This document shows, piece by piece, positions 1 through 23,629 of a DNA stretch of 64,000 bases. Under the pieces are notes generated by a model. That model saw only the letters and a program-made list of their open reading frames with translations. It ran no database searches and was not told the origin of the DNA. The position numbers and the translations under genes were made by a program. This DNA is from Parelaphostrongylus tenuis (Eukaryota; Nematoda; Chromadorea; Rhabditida; Metastrongylidae). The stretch lies in NCBI GenBank assembly GCA_019055375.1, contig JAHQIW010004447.1:112168-176167 (forward strand), written 5' to 3'. How positions within the stretch are numbered: position 1 is the first letter of the stretch; each line of letters begins with the position of its first letter.

Positions 1-3000
1 ACTAGGTGTGGAAGGTCTGCTCTGCGAAACTGAAAAGGATCGTCCGAAGTGATTAAGATTTTTTGGTGCAATATTCGCAAGTGTAGCAAAACGCTAGCAA
101 ATTCAGACGAAGGGGTACTTATGTCATTGCAAGTTAATAATTGACAAACCATATGCCTAAAGCAGCAAACGTAAAGAGTTATGACTAGGACAATGAGATT
201 TTGGTGACCTTCAACATTCACAGCCACATGTGCCCGGCTGTTGCTGAAAGGTTAGGATTGTTGTAAATCCACAGCATATTATTTGGAAACAAATCAGTTG
301 TTAGGAAGCTGTTTATGATCTTTTCTAACTTTGAGTTATGTTTATATTAATGGTGAAAATTTCACCACTTGAATACAACATACCATGCAACCCTGGCATG
401 GATATTTAACATTTTGGTTCATTATCAAGTTCGCAACAAGCTGTTACAAAATTTCATCATTGTTGTTTATTCATTTCGTTGAATAATCTCCTACACTCGA
501 TTTAACTCCATGTGACTACGGAGAAATACAAATTTATAAGAAAGAACAGCTGCTGTGAACATTCGACTCGAATCATCGTGGTCTTGGAGATGACAGCACG
601 GCCAAACGTCAGTGATGATGAAAATTTTTTTTTGAACTTCCTGTAAGATTGTCACCAGAGCAAAGTGCAAACCACTGTGTTTTAAGGTAATCGAGAAGTT
701 GAGTGATCTAATTTCTAACGATTTCGTGACAGATTTCGATGAATTGACACGACGCCGTGAAATATATCATAATAGTGACCGAGTGACAGCTACTGTTTGA
801 TTACTTTAGTCGTAGAGCATTCAAGGGCAGTTGTTATGAGTTGTAGCGGTATCCTTTCGAATGAATTTTGCTCCGGCTATCAATCGCCGGAATATTATGC
901 CTTACTGAATTTAGGCATCTCCTGTCCACTTAAGTTGTTAAGGTATTCAATATGGTGGTGTTGATGTAGAGCTATGATCAAAATCGGAGCGCAAATATGT
1001 GGAAATTGCACAAATTTTTTTTGTCTAAGCTTCTCCTCGCAGGAAGTACCTTGAAAGCTCATATAAATTATATGTTGCATTGGGAGAATTATCATAGGTA
1101 ATCCTGGGAAAAAGTTGAACGAAAGGCTTATATTAAAGAAATTAAACAATTAACCAATAGTCTAAATTTGAATAGTTACGCATCATGAAAAGCTACATAG
1201 TCTTGTACGCACTAAAATCAATCTACATGGGAACCTAAGGTCTCTGAATCAAGATACAAAAGATCAGACTTACATCTGTGCTGCCATAGTGACAATGAGT
1301 CCCTTTACTCACCAATGCGGCTGAGATTATCAGAGCACCAAACTCTGAGAATGTTCAAAAATTACAATGATTTATGTTTGTTTTCTGTCTTAAGTTACTT
1401 CACATAACATGGACAAATGTGTTGTGTAAATCATCATTGAAGCGAGACGGAAGACGACTGACCCGATAAAACAACACTGGTCATATAGCGGGATTAATGA
1501 GCCGCGAATGGATGGGCCGAGCGCTTAGTGAGTTCGTAATACAGTATCCTGTAGAACGTGTAGAATTGCAAAGTGTAATTTGTTTCTTTTATACATATCT
1601 GAAGGGGTGGAGAGGGCAGTAAGCAAGCGTTCAGTAATGCAAGCTGTCAGGATATAAGATGTTTTTCGATCTTTCATAAACACTCTCTTGAAATAATCAG
1701 CGAACGCCTTTCGAAACGCCTTAGCTGTGGTTCTCCTGAGGTCACATAGAGGTCTGTCCGACTAGCGTTCTACTTCGTTCATGAAGAGCACAACTCCTCA
1801 AAGAGCATCGTAAGCTCACGCAAATTATGCGAAGTTCTTTGTGAAGGATGGACACGAAGAGACGATTCGTTTGGTAGAAGTGCTGTGATCGGCACAGTAA
1901 AAATGTAGTTACGAATTGTGTAGAAAAAATATTTTTGAAAATGGGCGCCGCTCAAAGTAAATGATAAAAAAAACGTATATACTAGTACTTCACCACGTTT
2001 AATATCAAGTCGTGCTAGAATTGTACATAACCGACGTTACGACATTGAAATAGTATCTCATAGATGCTCAATATATTTGATTAAGGCATTCATAGTCAAT
2101 TAACTATAAATTGATCAACAAATTTCTGTAGTTGCATGTCTGTAATGTCTCTTAAATTCCCAAGCTATCTATTCTTTGTAATGCTTATTAAGAATTATCA
2201 ACTTTCACTTTCAGATTTGCACGCGAATCTACATCTACAAGACAAGTTCTACCAATCTACTAAAAATTAGATATCTCTGCAATTGTCGAGACTTTTCATT
2301 TCTTCCACCCTTTGTTTTCATACGTGGAGACTTGTAATACAAAAAACAAGACACCAAGGTAGTTCGACAAACTAAATTTTGTCCAGCAAATAAAATGATC
2401 AGAGTTTTCCGAAGCTGGTGGCTGCTACTTTGCGCTAGCACATTTACAACTTCGAATCTTTTATGCATCTTACTAGAAAGTTTGATTTTGAAATGGTGCA
2501 AAAGTCGATAAATGTTTGAGGAGAGTTAAGTTTCTTATATAGGTGTGAAGTACTTCAACTCCATGGCTACTTTAAAAACTGACAGATTGCAGCGTTGGGG
2601 AGCGTTCATCACACTGGCGTTTACAGAAGGCGAACTCATAAAAATATCACATAGAAAAACAATTTAAGTAATGTACATGCAACATTGCGGCAAGAGCAGT
2701 GAAAGGCACAGCATCATGTAATAGTTGAGTGGATGAGATCGTGAATTTTCAGACAATAATGCCACTCAATAAAAAAATCGAGGTATGCAGGATTTAGCCG
2801 ATAATCTCTACTACGATTTAGAGCGGAAGCTTTGAGACGTAGACATTTGTTTGATTATTTATACAGTACACTTTCGAGATAAGAGTATGATCAGAAGGCT
2901 CCCTATTCTACTGGTCATTCGTTCACTATGAACTCAGTGACAATTCTCTTTTCCACAGTGCTTTAGTCCTTAATCTATCTGTAAATGGATTTCTCGTCAA

Positions 3001-3914
3001 CTGTGGCTAACTGCATTTACAGGTGCAGCGACTAATGTTTTCACATACTCTTCTTGTTTATTTTTTTTTTATCTAACGGCAGCGATGTATCATTGATGGA
3101 AAAAAATCATTGTTCTATGCTGACTGGCTGAATTCCATTTGTTGCATCCATAAAAGAATTTTTGGCATGTAATTTTTTTTATTTTTCCATTTTTATTGGT
3201 GCATTCATCCTTACAATATCCTACAATGACGTTATAAACAATGATCGAAAAGGTCTTTTTTTTCTTATAATAAGCTCTCAATATTGTTGTTGCCTTTTTG
3301 TTCAGTAATACGAAAGGTCACTGGCTCAACTTCATCTATCTGTGAAATGAAATAACAGCCCAGAGAGAATGTCATTCTTTTTGATTTTTTGCCTCTCTAA
3401 CACTTTGATGTGTTGAATATCCACAAGAATGCTAAGATATCTTCAATAACCACAGGAATGGGGAATTCGGTTAAAGCACAATTGAGCGGAAGGTAGAGCG
3501 TGAGTCTTGATGGTGTAACGCGATTGTGCTGCTTTCGGAAAAGTTAGTAGAGCTGTTCGAGACTATTACACAATGCATTATGTCCCAAATTTCGCTCGTA
3601 TCTTAGCTTTCTTGTAGTTGTATTTTGCATCACGTCCTACCGTCAAATATGAATCAGGTACCTAGAAGAAGCTGACTTGTTCATTATTTCTTGATCTCCA
3701 AACTCTATGTAATGGAAGATACTTCAAGAGCAAATTGACCATGACCCAGATCCTTTACATTCCAATTGATCTCCAAATCCACCTACATTAGCCTTTGTGT
3801 GTTTCTATTTGTTAAAAATTCTGCGAGTATTAATGTAGCGTAGAAAAACAGCAAAACATCCAATAAATGTTTAAAAAAAATCCAATTATTTACGTACAAA
3901 TAGAGCGTACAGAA

Positions 3915-4195
3915 CAGTTGTTGGATGTGTTCTCGTTTGGTACTTGGTCGATGGTTCGATTCCGCGAGCAAGGCTCATCGAGCTTTCTATCTCTCTGAGA
4001 TTGGTGATTTGGTACCAGACTTGTCTGAAGGAATTGCAGCGCTGACGCGATACATCGGTAGACTATTGCGAGTCATCATAAAGACCACATTTGTATTCAA
4101 TCACCTCAAGCAAAGCTAAAAATTGAAGTCGAATACATGGTGCGTCTCCAAGGATTGGTCAGCGCCCGAACTTTTAACCTTTACCTTTTTTATTT
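3915..4195 (+). repeat. tRNA-derived SINE, family S, copy 1
   Basis: A pol III B-box-like sequence (GGTTCGATTCC) lies near 3952. It is followed by a body that recurs at 14686-14979, 44932-45231 and 31238-31516, and by a 3' end that also recurs at 20090-20178 and 33795-33905. The shared 3' end reads roughly TTGATCAACGCC then GAGCTTTATCC. The tRNA-like head plus a common body and tail is the usual build of a SINE; mobility is inferred from the dispersed copies. Confidence 0.7.
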
Positions 4196-4885
4196 GTGTA
4201 TATGATCTATTTTCACTCCTACTTTTTGCATTTCAGCACTTCTTTTCTTCTGCCCAATGTTCCTTGTGCATCATAATGTCTTATCTACAAAAGTGTGTGT
4301 AGTTTCTCCTACCGCGTGGTCTAAGAATTTCAACTTCTCCAGGGGCATTTTCGAGAGCTTGTGGAAATGTACATTTCTAATAGCCTTGTTAGAGCGTCTA
4401 CCAGTCTTTACCACAAGAAGTTGTCACGTTTTTTGAAACTTGGAAAACTTTCACCAAGTCAGTCCTTTGACAGGCTCGTTGCGATGGGGGTTTCCCGCGA
4501 CATCTCCAATTACTGCGTTTGCCATACTCTAAAACTGCAGGATCAGTGAAGCTCAGATGTAGTCGTTTGCGAGCATGTTGTTGCAAGAGCGAAAATCATT
4601 AACACGTCGACGACCAAATAATGAGAACGCGACTGATTATAAAACGGAATTTCGTATTAATTCAGTTACCAGTGACAGTTTAAAAGTGGTAACTATTTTG
4701 TGAAACGTTTTTCTATTCTTCAGCTTACAAAAAAGGAAAGGATTTCAAAAGGTTTCTAAGGGTGTGAAAGAAACGTCCCTAAAACCTAGTCCAAAGAACA
4801 GTGAGCAAACAGAAGTGTTATCAACTCAAGTTCTTTTCAGTCACTACTTTTAGAGGTAATATAATGCTACAAATATATATCCGAT

Positions 4886-5065
4886 ATTGTTGAGTGATGT
4901 TTAAGACTTTGTACGGCGGACGGGATTCGAACCCAAACCCTTGCTTGCAACCATCTCATTACCGGCGCTCGTTCTGCCATCACGCTTTCTCCGCCGTGAA
5001 CGGATGAAATGCAGATTCGGATCTTGTCCGACGTCCAAAATTTTGCACATTACTCAACAATATAA
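4886..5065 (-). repeat. tRNA-like foldback element, family T, copy 1
   Basis: On the minus strand this holds a near-perfect B box (GGGTTCGAATCCC, around 4925-4937) and, upstream of it, a weaker A-box-like segment. The outer ends are inverted repeats: GATATTGTTGAGTGATG at the left, CATTACTCAACAATATA at the right. The interval between the boxes is longer than a plain tRNA allows and I could not draw a clean cloverleaf. I therefore call it a tRNA-derived element, not a tRNA gene. Confidence 0.6.
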
Positions 5066-6288
5066 GACGTACAACAGTTTGCGTGCGGTCATCGATAGGT
5101 TACTAAGTCAGTTATAAATCATTGACATGCCATTTCTTTCATCCTCATTGTGCAACTAATGAACATCATAATCACAGAATAAGCATAATTACTCTTTTCA
5201 AGTACACATAATTTGAAGAGATACAGATGATTTAAAAATTGGCATGTAATTTCTTGCGGTACTTTTTGGGCATTTTTGATGCGGCCTTAATGTCAAATCA
5301 TGAGCTTGAAAGTTTGTGATCAGCTAAGAGTAGGCCAATGGTTAATTCTTTTACGTTTCCTTGTTGAATACTACTATCGAAGGAATAAAGGAAAATGATC
5401 GATTGATATGTTTCTACCTACCAAAGAAGTAGTGGACATGAATTTGATCAAAGGATTCAAAGAGAAGTATCTAATAAAATTAGGTAAGTTTGAATGCTCT
5501 TGCACTGGGGTTTATATGAAGCCTTTTTAAGAAGAACAAGTAGCCAATGCTTGATTCTGACATGTCTGCCTCAGTGCAGTCGAGCGGCGGTTGTTTTTGA
5601 ATTATTCATCATAGCATTCGAGTTTTTTGAGTCAAGATTTCTATAAATGATGACGTTTGCGATGAAAACTGCATGCGTATATTAACTTAGTACAAACAGA
5701 ACCACTGGGAGCGGTAATCAAGAAGAAAGGGAATAATTTAACATTAAAATAAGATTTGGCTACCAAATTGCACCAGCCCATAGTCTCGGCTTACTGAGGT
5801 GGATAAATCACATAAAAATTTGACTCACATCATGTTTGGAAATCATTGCATGTGTGATATCCTGTTTTTCCATCCACCAACCACCTCTTCCATCTTCTCT
5901 ATCCTTATGTCTTTTTCTTATAAGCTTTACACTCGTTATAGCAAGAGTTTTTGGGTGTCGAAAGTTTTTGAAGAGACAGAGATGAATTTCTTTAAAGGTA
6001 AAAAGAACTGTGAAAGTATTTGGAGCCTTCATTTAGCGAGCAACCCCGAGGCGAACTAACATGACAATTTCAAACTTTCAGTAAAGAGTAAATAAGACAA
6101 GGAGCAAATTCAAGACCACTATAAAAGAATGTTCTTTCAGAAACTATACATTTTTGTTAGAACGCTGCAAGAAATATACGAATCTCGACTACGATGTATA
6201 CTTTTCACTAGTTCGCACATATCGACTTCGGAAGTAAACGTTACAACATCTCCAGAACACAACTTATGAGGGCGGAATGAAACGAAGA

Positions 6289-6440
6289 CATTATCTATCA
6301 CCTGTATCACCACTCGTCCCGTTGATCTTTAAGTGACCGAGCTGGCATCAGTTATACTTACATTTTTCTCTATCGCGTGCAAGAGTAACACAGTGGGTTC
6401 TCCTTGCTCTAGGGAAAGGCTGAGCATCATTATCGTTTTT
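6289..6440 (+). repeat. Dispersed repeat D, copy 1
   Basis: This stretch matches 42300-42440 over about 140 bases with substitutions. Both contain TCACCTGTATCAC, then CGTCCCGTTGATC, then CATTTTTC and the run ATCGCGTGCAAGAGTA. The second copy directly follows a family A foldback. Nature unknown. Confidence 0.55.
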
Positions 6441-9324
6441 CTAGGCTTTTCGTGAAGAAATCGGACTATCGAATCGGTGGTTCATGTGGAACGTTTGACA
6501 TCTCGGGGAATCCACTCGGCAGGAGCTCTCTTCCATCGATTATCTTCAAAGCTCACTACGTGTCCTTCCCATCTTATCTTCGATATCCTGGCGTGTAGAA
6601 CAATATCATTTCTGTAGTGCTTATAGGCAGTTTGCTCAACAGATTATAATTACCATCAAATGATGTGCAAAGTCAATGTACATTTGCAGCCAAACTATTT
6701 ATACAATTTTCTGAAGTAATGTCATGCGAAAACCGTTCTCTATTATCAAGGCGACCATTAAGTTCAATACCTCTTGGCTCTTTATGTTGTCACACTATAC
6801 ACTTTAGTTTTGTCTATTGCTAGCGTTACTATCTATGCGATATGTGTACATGTTCATCCCATTAATATTGTTACTGCATCAGTGTTATCCATATAAAAGT
6901 TTTATCAATTAATTTTGAGATCTAACGTCAATGTTCGCTTTCTGTCTGATGTAATGACCGATCGACAGACTCCAATAATCACTTGACGGTACAGCTGCGA
7001 AATCGACAACGTAACACGCATGCAAATTCAAACCGAAACGACTCAATTCTCTCAACCTGCAAATCCATTTGTCACAATCTCGACTCATCCTACAATCATC
7101 ACATCATCAAAGAACTCAACGAATAGTAACAATGTCACACAGTCTCAAATGGCTCATTACAGCTATGTTGCATCAGCTCGTAGACTGATCGATACAAGAC
7201 ATATCCTTGTTCAGTTTTACAAGCAAATCGAAACCCGGTCACTTACAAAATCACTAAGTCCGCCGACTTAAGCTCGTCATCACCAGTAAACAAGGCCTCA
7301 GAAAAGAAAAAAGAAAGAATACGACCTAAGCGATGCGTTGGAGAAATAGGCAACACAAACCTAGTTTTGCAACGGAAAATGCCCTTCTGACTATATGGGA
7401 GTACTAGTATGCGGCAATGATTCCATCAAGTCTCACTAAGACTTAAAAAGCAAACCAACAAAATGAAATGTAAACACATGAGCAAGCAGCCTCATAGCGA
7501 ACAAAGTCGAGAGTATTAAAGGCTCACTTCAAAGGGCACAGAGGTGCAAATCAATGTTACTCTTGTTCTAGAAGACGACTAAGTCGAATTCTATGGGTAC
7601 AACAAAAGCGAATCTGCAGAAGTTGAACAGTACGTCGATTTCAGGAGTTTCAATCATGAAAATCAAAGACATCGGAGAATGTCTCTAACACAGTAGCTAG
7701 AGAGCATTCTCGATAGCAACACTAAATAGGGCTACAGTGGAGGTGACATGATAGACGGATAGGGCCTATAACCCCCCTTTCCCACGAAGTAGAATGGGTG
7801 AGATTCCACAACGTAAAGCCACTGTGCCTTACGAATGGCACCATTTCTCATTTACAAAGCCTGAATGACTAGAGAAAAACTTCATCATGCGCAACTTCAC
7901 CTCGTAATAAGTTTTGCTACCAAACTCCATGCTGCACATCTATTAGGTACTGGAGAAAAACTCGGAGCATTTTAGGGCCCGTGCTACCACATTTCACCAA
8001 CTTGACCAGGAAATTAGGGCAAAAAAACCAACAGACAGCTCAACTAATCATATTCCCTTTTTATAAAGGTTTCACGTCGCAGCGACTTTATGAAGCCCTC
8101 AAGCACTGCTGACCCATATATTGATACTGCGTTGAAAATGCCATATAATCACAGTCTCACCACCTCAAGGACACGGCTATGAAAAAACTGTTATTACTCC
8201 AGCAGGTGATAATTGTATCGACTAACTTTCCATCTTAATTGTAAGTTGCTTTCTCAGCAAACTTTGATCACATTACCGATTGATCGATGTAAACACTGTA
8301 ACCACGAAATCAATCATTCGCTTCCCACTTCTTGATAAAGACACCTCTTACCAGTCAACTCATCCGAACAAAGGGTTTTACTACGCCTAATTCACCCCTT
8401 ACCATGTCCACATATTTAGTTTTATATACTAGTCGCTTTACCTACTACTCGTACAGCTGTACATGTGCTGTTGTCGCTGTTGCTGGTGTTGCTCTTGGTG
8501 TTGAAAAGTTGCTGGTGTGCTGTTACACGCCGAAAAAAATTTAAACTTAAGAAATCTTCAATCTGTATGCTATCAGATTAATTAATTTATAAATACTTAT
8601 ATACTCACTATGACTGATTTGCTTAGTGGTTGTCTTGAACCTGTCTAAAGGGCTCTGAACAAGGCGAAGTCGTCAAAACGTTAATAATCTATTTTGAAGA
8701 AGATATCAAACTGGCACAAGATTTCAGTGCAAAACCAGTCTATGGGATATTAATCATTACGTGTGACAATACACCATAGATAAAAATGTGCACGAGTAGT
8801 TACCCACGTAGCGGACCACGTTAACATTTCGCCTGGGAACGCGACGCGGTCACTGGCTGGCCGGTGTGCTCGAATGATGAAGTGGCAGTTTTGATAAAAA
8901 TCAGGTTTCTGTCATCACTAAAGAAGGTTTTATCGTCAGTGAATAATTGAATATATTACAAGAGGCCTCAATAAGGCTGTCGGCAGCAAAATAACATGAA
9001 ACCTTTTTTCTAAAATGCGTGTTTTCTAAGGGAAAAAGCTCGGGTTCCTCGAATTGACAAATATGCTCTCTTTTGATTCCTTTTCCAAACACATACTGAG
9101 AAACCCACATAAAGGTTTTTTTTTTGGAAGTCGTGAGTTGTAGAGAACGTGATCGCAAAGCACAGTTTCAAGTATTTTCGAAAGAAATGTAAAAAAGAAT
9201 GAAACAACAAAAATTACTATTCAACTGGTGGAAATTTGTTTGACTTTGGAATGACGTGGTATTCTTTTTGAGACGTAGAAATTTCTTGGACACATGTGGG
9301 TCAATTTATCAGATGGTTTTTATC

Positions 9325-10246
9325 GGTTATAATGGAGCAAATGAAAAACTGATCTCATTGGCAGGACAGAAAATTTCCTGCGAGTATGAATAACCATTCG
9401 AAGGCGGAGAATTCTGGTTACAGTCTCACATGGCCGGTTTTCGAAAAGACCCTTTTGAGACGCTGTGAAGTCCAAAATAAAACTATGTCTCGGACGCCCA
9501 TAATCTATGGCCAAATCACTGGCCGCTGGGCAAGGAAGCACTAGGGCTGTTCAATTATCGATCGATTTTCCACCGGTCTTGTCCTAGTGCGATCCTTATT
9601 ATTCAGTTAGGAATAATTTCCCCTCTTTGAAAGAAGAACTCTAGATAAAACATATGACTCTACTAGGAAAGTACTTCAGATACTTTTACTTTGCCGTGAA
9701 TACGGATAAATTAATCATCATCATAAATTAATCATCAAAATAATCATTGATGGAATTTGTGAGGCCAGAACGTGCTAATCGCTTCCAACAGTGACTCAAA
9801 GACATTCAGCTACTACAACATTTTCTCTACGCGTTTAAATGCTTGAAAATTGGTTGACAATTGCGCAACCCCCATTGCCGCCTCGCACGGATGCCGGTGA
9901 ACTGGCCAAAGACCGCCTTGCTTGTGCATGTGGATCAATCTTATTTTTCCTGCTACGTTGCAGAGAAACGATCTTTTCATGATAGAAGCACAGCGCTGGA
10001 ATCAGCAGACATCACGCTATTGAACGGCTACTATTAGTTTAAGGTTAGAGCTCTGTTTGACGAGAAATATGGGCGTCTGAAACGCAAAGTATTCCCTTCC
10101 ATAACAATGTCAAAAAAGGCTTCTTCGAAAATGGGCAAAGTGGGGCAGTAGCCAAAAATTTGAGCTTTCAAATAATCACTAATAAGCCCGTGAAAAGTTA
10201 CTGTTAAGCGAATGAAGTCGGTTTTTCATTTGTCCCTTTGTTACCG
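9325..10246. repeat. Foldback element family A, copy 1 (long form)
   Basis: The left arm begins with a CAAATGAAAAACTGATCTCAT-type segment near 9338. The right arm ends with its reverse complement (GTCGGTTTTTCATTTGTCCC) near 10240. Inside each arm are shared marks: CCATTCGAA, a GCCGGTTTTCGAAAA block, then TCTCGGACGC. The central roughly 420 bases (about 9540-9960), including TCGATCGATTTTC and TACTTTTACTTTGCC, recur in copy 10 at 56338-56640. These two are the long form; most other copies lack the centre. No transposase is recognisable, so it is a non-autonomous foldback/MITE-like element. Confidence 0.75.
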
Positions 10247-13200
10247 AAAAGAGCCACTAGATTCAGCTTTACAGAAGTCTTTTCTATGATTGTCTATCAT
10301 TTGATGATGGCAATGTCTCCTCAGAATCACAATTAGTCAATCAAATTTTCTTAATTAGTTTGTGGGCGCTCCAATGGCAACTGTCCGGCATGCGGCGCGA
10401 CCATTTTTTTTTCCAAAATTTCATGCATTCGGTCGACCATAAGTGACACGCGCGCTTTTCCGTGGTGTTCTCGTCAAGCACAGATTTTTCACCATCCTTC
10501 TATTAGTCTTTTGATAGCTGAAAATACTCAGGTTCTATACTACAGTTGATTTTTGAAAATACTTTTCTAGTGATCTGGAGCAACGAAGAGAAAATTAGGC
10601 TTTTTCCCTTCGTAGTGTATACTGTAATTTGCACTCCTGTTTATTTGGCTTGCATTCCTGGCTGTTTGGCTTTTCACCAGACAATAAATTTTCATCTTAG
10701 TAGTTATTTGATATATAGGGAAACGGCGATTCTATCTGTAAACATAATATCTAAACTGATCTCCAAAAAAAGCTTTCTACTGCATTGTAGTATCAACGAA
10801 CAGAAATTACGTTTCGCCTTCGAAGTGCTTTTTGCTCTTCGCTTACGCTTTGCTTTTCATTAAAACATTAGCAGTCATTCGATTGCTTAGAAAGTGACCA
10901 TTCTAGCAGATATGTTATTTTCAAATAATTTGTTAGTGCGCTGTAGCAATGAAAGAAATATCACCTTTCATACCCTGAGTATATTACTTGTCGCTTGTAC
11001 ATTGCAGCATGTTTATTGGTAGTTGTCTAGTGAAGTTCATGCGTTAGAATATATGATCAGAAAAAATGATATTTTACCAAAAAGTTTTTCCGAAAGGTCT
11101 TTCTCAGTAGAAAAAAAAAGTCCATACATCCTAAAAATTCCCACTTTCCAATACGAGTGCCACATCAATGGCGAAGCCACGCATTTTCACTTCTTATTGA
11201 TCATTTTTTGAATAATGTAGAGGTGGAATTAAAAAGACATATTCTAGAGTGTATGACTTTAGGAAAGCTTTTACGATGTGACTTTTGCTACGCGGTTGAT
11301 ATAAGCCTTAATAGAGCCCCACATTCATCAGTTTATATCAATAGAGTAAAATATGAGCGCGATAATGAGCAAAACGTAGGGAACATAATTTCATTTTTGC
11401 TACTACAGCCCTGTAGTAAAGCTTTTCTTTCAAGCAATTGCATGTTTGAAATCTCCGAGACTTAAGCTTATAAACAATTCCTGATAATCTAGTGGAAAGT
11501 CTTTGTCCGTCAAAAACGTCCCTTCACCGATCCCTACTTGATAACGAGAAAGTCAAAATGAATCATACTTCTCCATTCGACCGCTTTGCTATAGGCTCTG
11601 AGTTTTATAGACCTGCTTGGCGTCAATTCATTCATAGAGGAGTATAGATTCAAGGGATCGACTGAACCGAGTGACTGTGCCATTGAAAAGTTCTTGAAGA
11701 CGAAACAAGCGCCTGTCTAGCACCTAGGCCTGACAAACGACTAAAAACATGTTATATCATTAGCGGGAATCTAGCAAACATAGCTACACAGCTAGTTATA
11801 GATGAACTGGAATGCATGCACCGCACAACATCTTTTTTGACGAATTATTCAAGGTATTCTAATTTCCAGTCACTACTATAACCATTGAGTGTTTTTTTAT
11901 AAAGAAACGTATCAAAACTGATAGATTCCTATCATCACATTCATTGTAAAGATTATCAAAAATGACAGATTGCCAGCAACAATATGAATGCGTAGTGAAG
12001 GAACTTGTTCTCCACGCAAAAACGTTATCTTTGCTCCAAAAACATACGGGCCTGTAGAGAAAATCGCGAAGTGTCGAGATATCACAAAAACAGGAATATT
12101 TCTAGAACGGTGAAAAACCCTGATTAAGTTACAAAAATCGTGACCTGGTGCGAATCTCGCTGGATGCGACATTTTCAAACGTGGTCCCGAAAGAAGTAAC
12201 GGCTTTGCAAAAGGCGATGTCGCCGAAATATCTGTCATCGATTTCGAAGAAACTATACCAATCGCGATTTCACCTACGCGTTTTTTCAATGGTATAATTC
12301 ATAAGATAGTTTTTTTTTCTTGAGAATATTTTTCAAAAGTTCGCTTCTCTTATTTGTTATCAAAGACTGTATCATACCGACCTCACAATATAACAGTAAT
12401 GCAATTGCTATGAATCATTCGAAATGACTCTGCGTTGTAGTAGCAAGTGTAATCGTAATCGATGAGTCTCTTGATGTTGGTCGTTCGATGCTTCCACAAG
12501 AGTCACATCATAGTGTTCATTAATGAACGCTATTCACCGCCTTTCCATAAACTTTCCAAGAACGATCGATTCCACGTCGGTTTTATTAACCTTTTCGGGG
12601 ATTTTTGGGGAAATATCAGTTGTGAAGCATGAAATATGACACCACGATATGATATATTTTAGAGCTATGTGCTGGGGATAGTCATGGTACATAAGTGCTT
12701 TGCCATTCATACGTGTTTTGTCAATCTCCTGATATTAATCAACTGAAAGTTTGGTATTCGAAATCTTTTCTCTGCTTCCACGGCTATCAGACTTTCTACA
12801 ATTTTTTCTTCGCTAAAAAAATTGAACCTTTTCCCGGATATCTTCGTTATTAACTTTTCCAAATAAGCGAATATGTGAAGTAAAAAAAGAATCGCTCGAT
12901 AGCTTTTATTCATGTGAATTCATGGAAGCTGCTTATTCAGTGTGTTGTGTTTAGGAGCATCTGTTCCTTGTGTTCTTACTGTTCTACTCGTTTGTTGTGG
13001 CGAGAATGACCGCCATCTTGATAGTGTAAACAGCGGCAGGTCTCATTGATCTTACGTTTTTCCGTCAACCCTGCAGATGTACGAGTGATGCTCGTATCCT
13101 TTACCATGAACTCTACAAATTATGAGTTTCTTATGACGCGATTCTCTTTTTTTTTTGTGTTTCCTTTACAATTGGTTTATTTGTTCGTTTTGAGATGTCT

Positions 13201-13554
13201 CGCTGATGATGCTAGTAGGATTTTCCTCCACTTAAAAAGTGTGGTAGTTGAATATCTCTTTATTCTTTAGGCTCACGGATGTTTGGTGCTAAAAATTAGA
13301 AGTGAAAATCTACCTCACTCATTTGTTTTTCTAAAAAAAAATTAACTTCTGTTCTGGTATCAAATGAGTAACAATTTGGTATATTGTCAAAGAATGGTAT
13401 TTTTTTCCTGAATATTTCAAAGAACTTCTATAGATCTAACTGGAACGAGTTCTCATTTCAACTTTCTAAGTACCTGCAGAAATTGAACTCAGCATTTTCA
13501 CAGTCAATCATCTAATCATATTTAGTCTTGGTTGAATATTTTTGTGCAAAAATC

Positions 13555-13556
13555 AG
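13555..13556 (+). promoter_or_regulatory. Possible trans-splice acceptor of kynureninase
   Basis: An AG preceded by AAAATC and an upstream T-rich segment lies 7 bases before the start codon at 13564. Clade V nematodes often add a spliced leader a few bases ahead of the ATG. There is no other evidence. Confidence 0.3.
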
Positions 13557-13563
13557 TTGTGAA

Positions 13564-23629
<10,066 letters not shown>

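Larger units (their letters stand above)
1..13563. other. Upstream region without a supportable gene
   Basis: I find no exon chain or recognisable protein domain on either strand here. Open frames are short (at most about 125 codons), lack domain motifs and do not join into a spliced product. Repeats I can place are a tRNA-derived SINE at 3915-4195, a tRNA-like foldback at 4886-5065, a dispersed repeat at 6289-6440 and a long foldback element at 9325-10246. In the remainder (1-3914, 5066-6288, 6441-9324, 10247-13563) I see nothing beyond AT-rich sequence. Part of 10247-13563 must hold the kynureninase promoter, but no motif identifies it. Confidence 0.6.

Noticed and set aside
11912..12289. 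125-codon minus-strand open frame upstream of kynureninase
   Set aside because: The translation lacks any family signature and there is no supporting exon structure.
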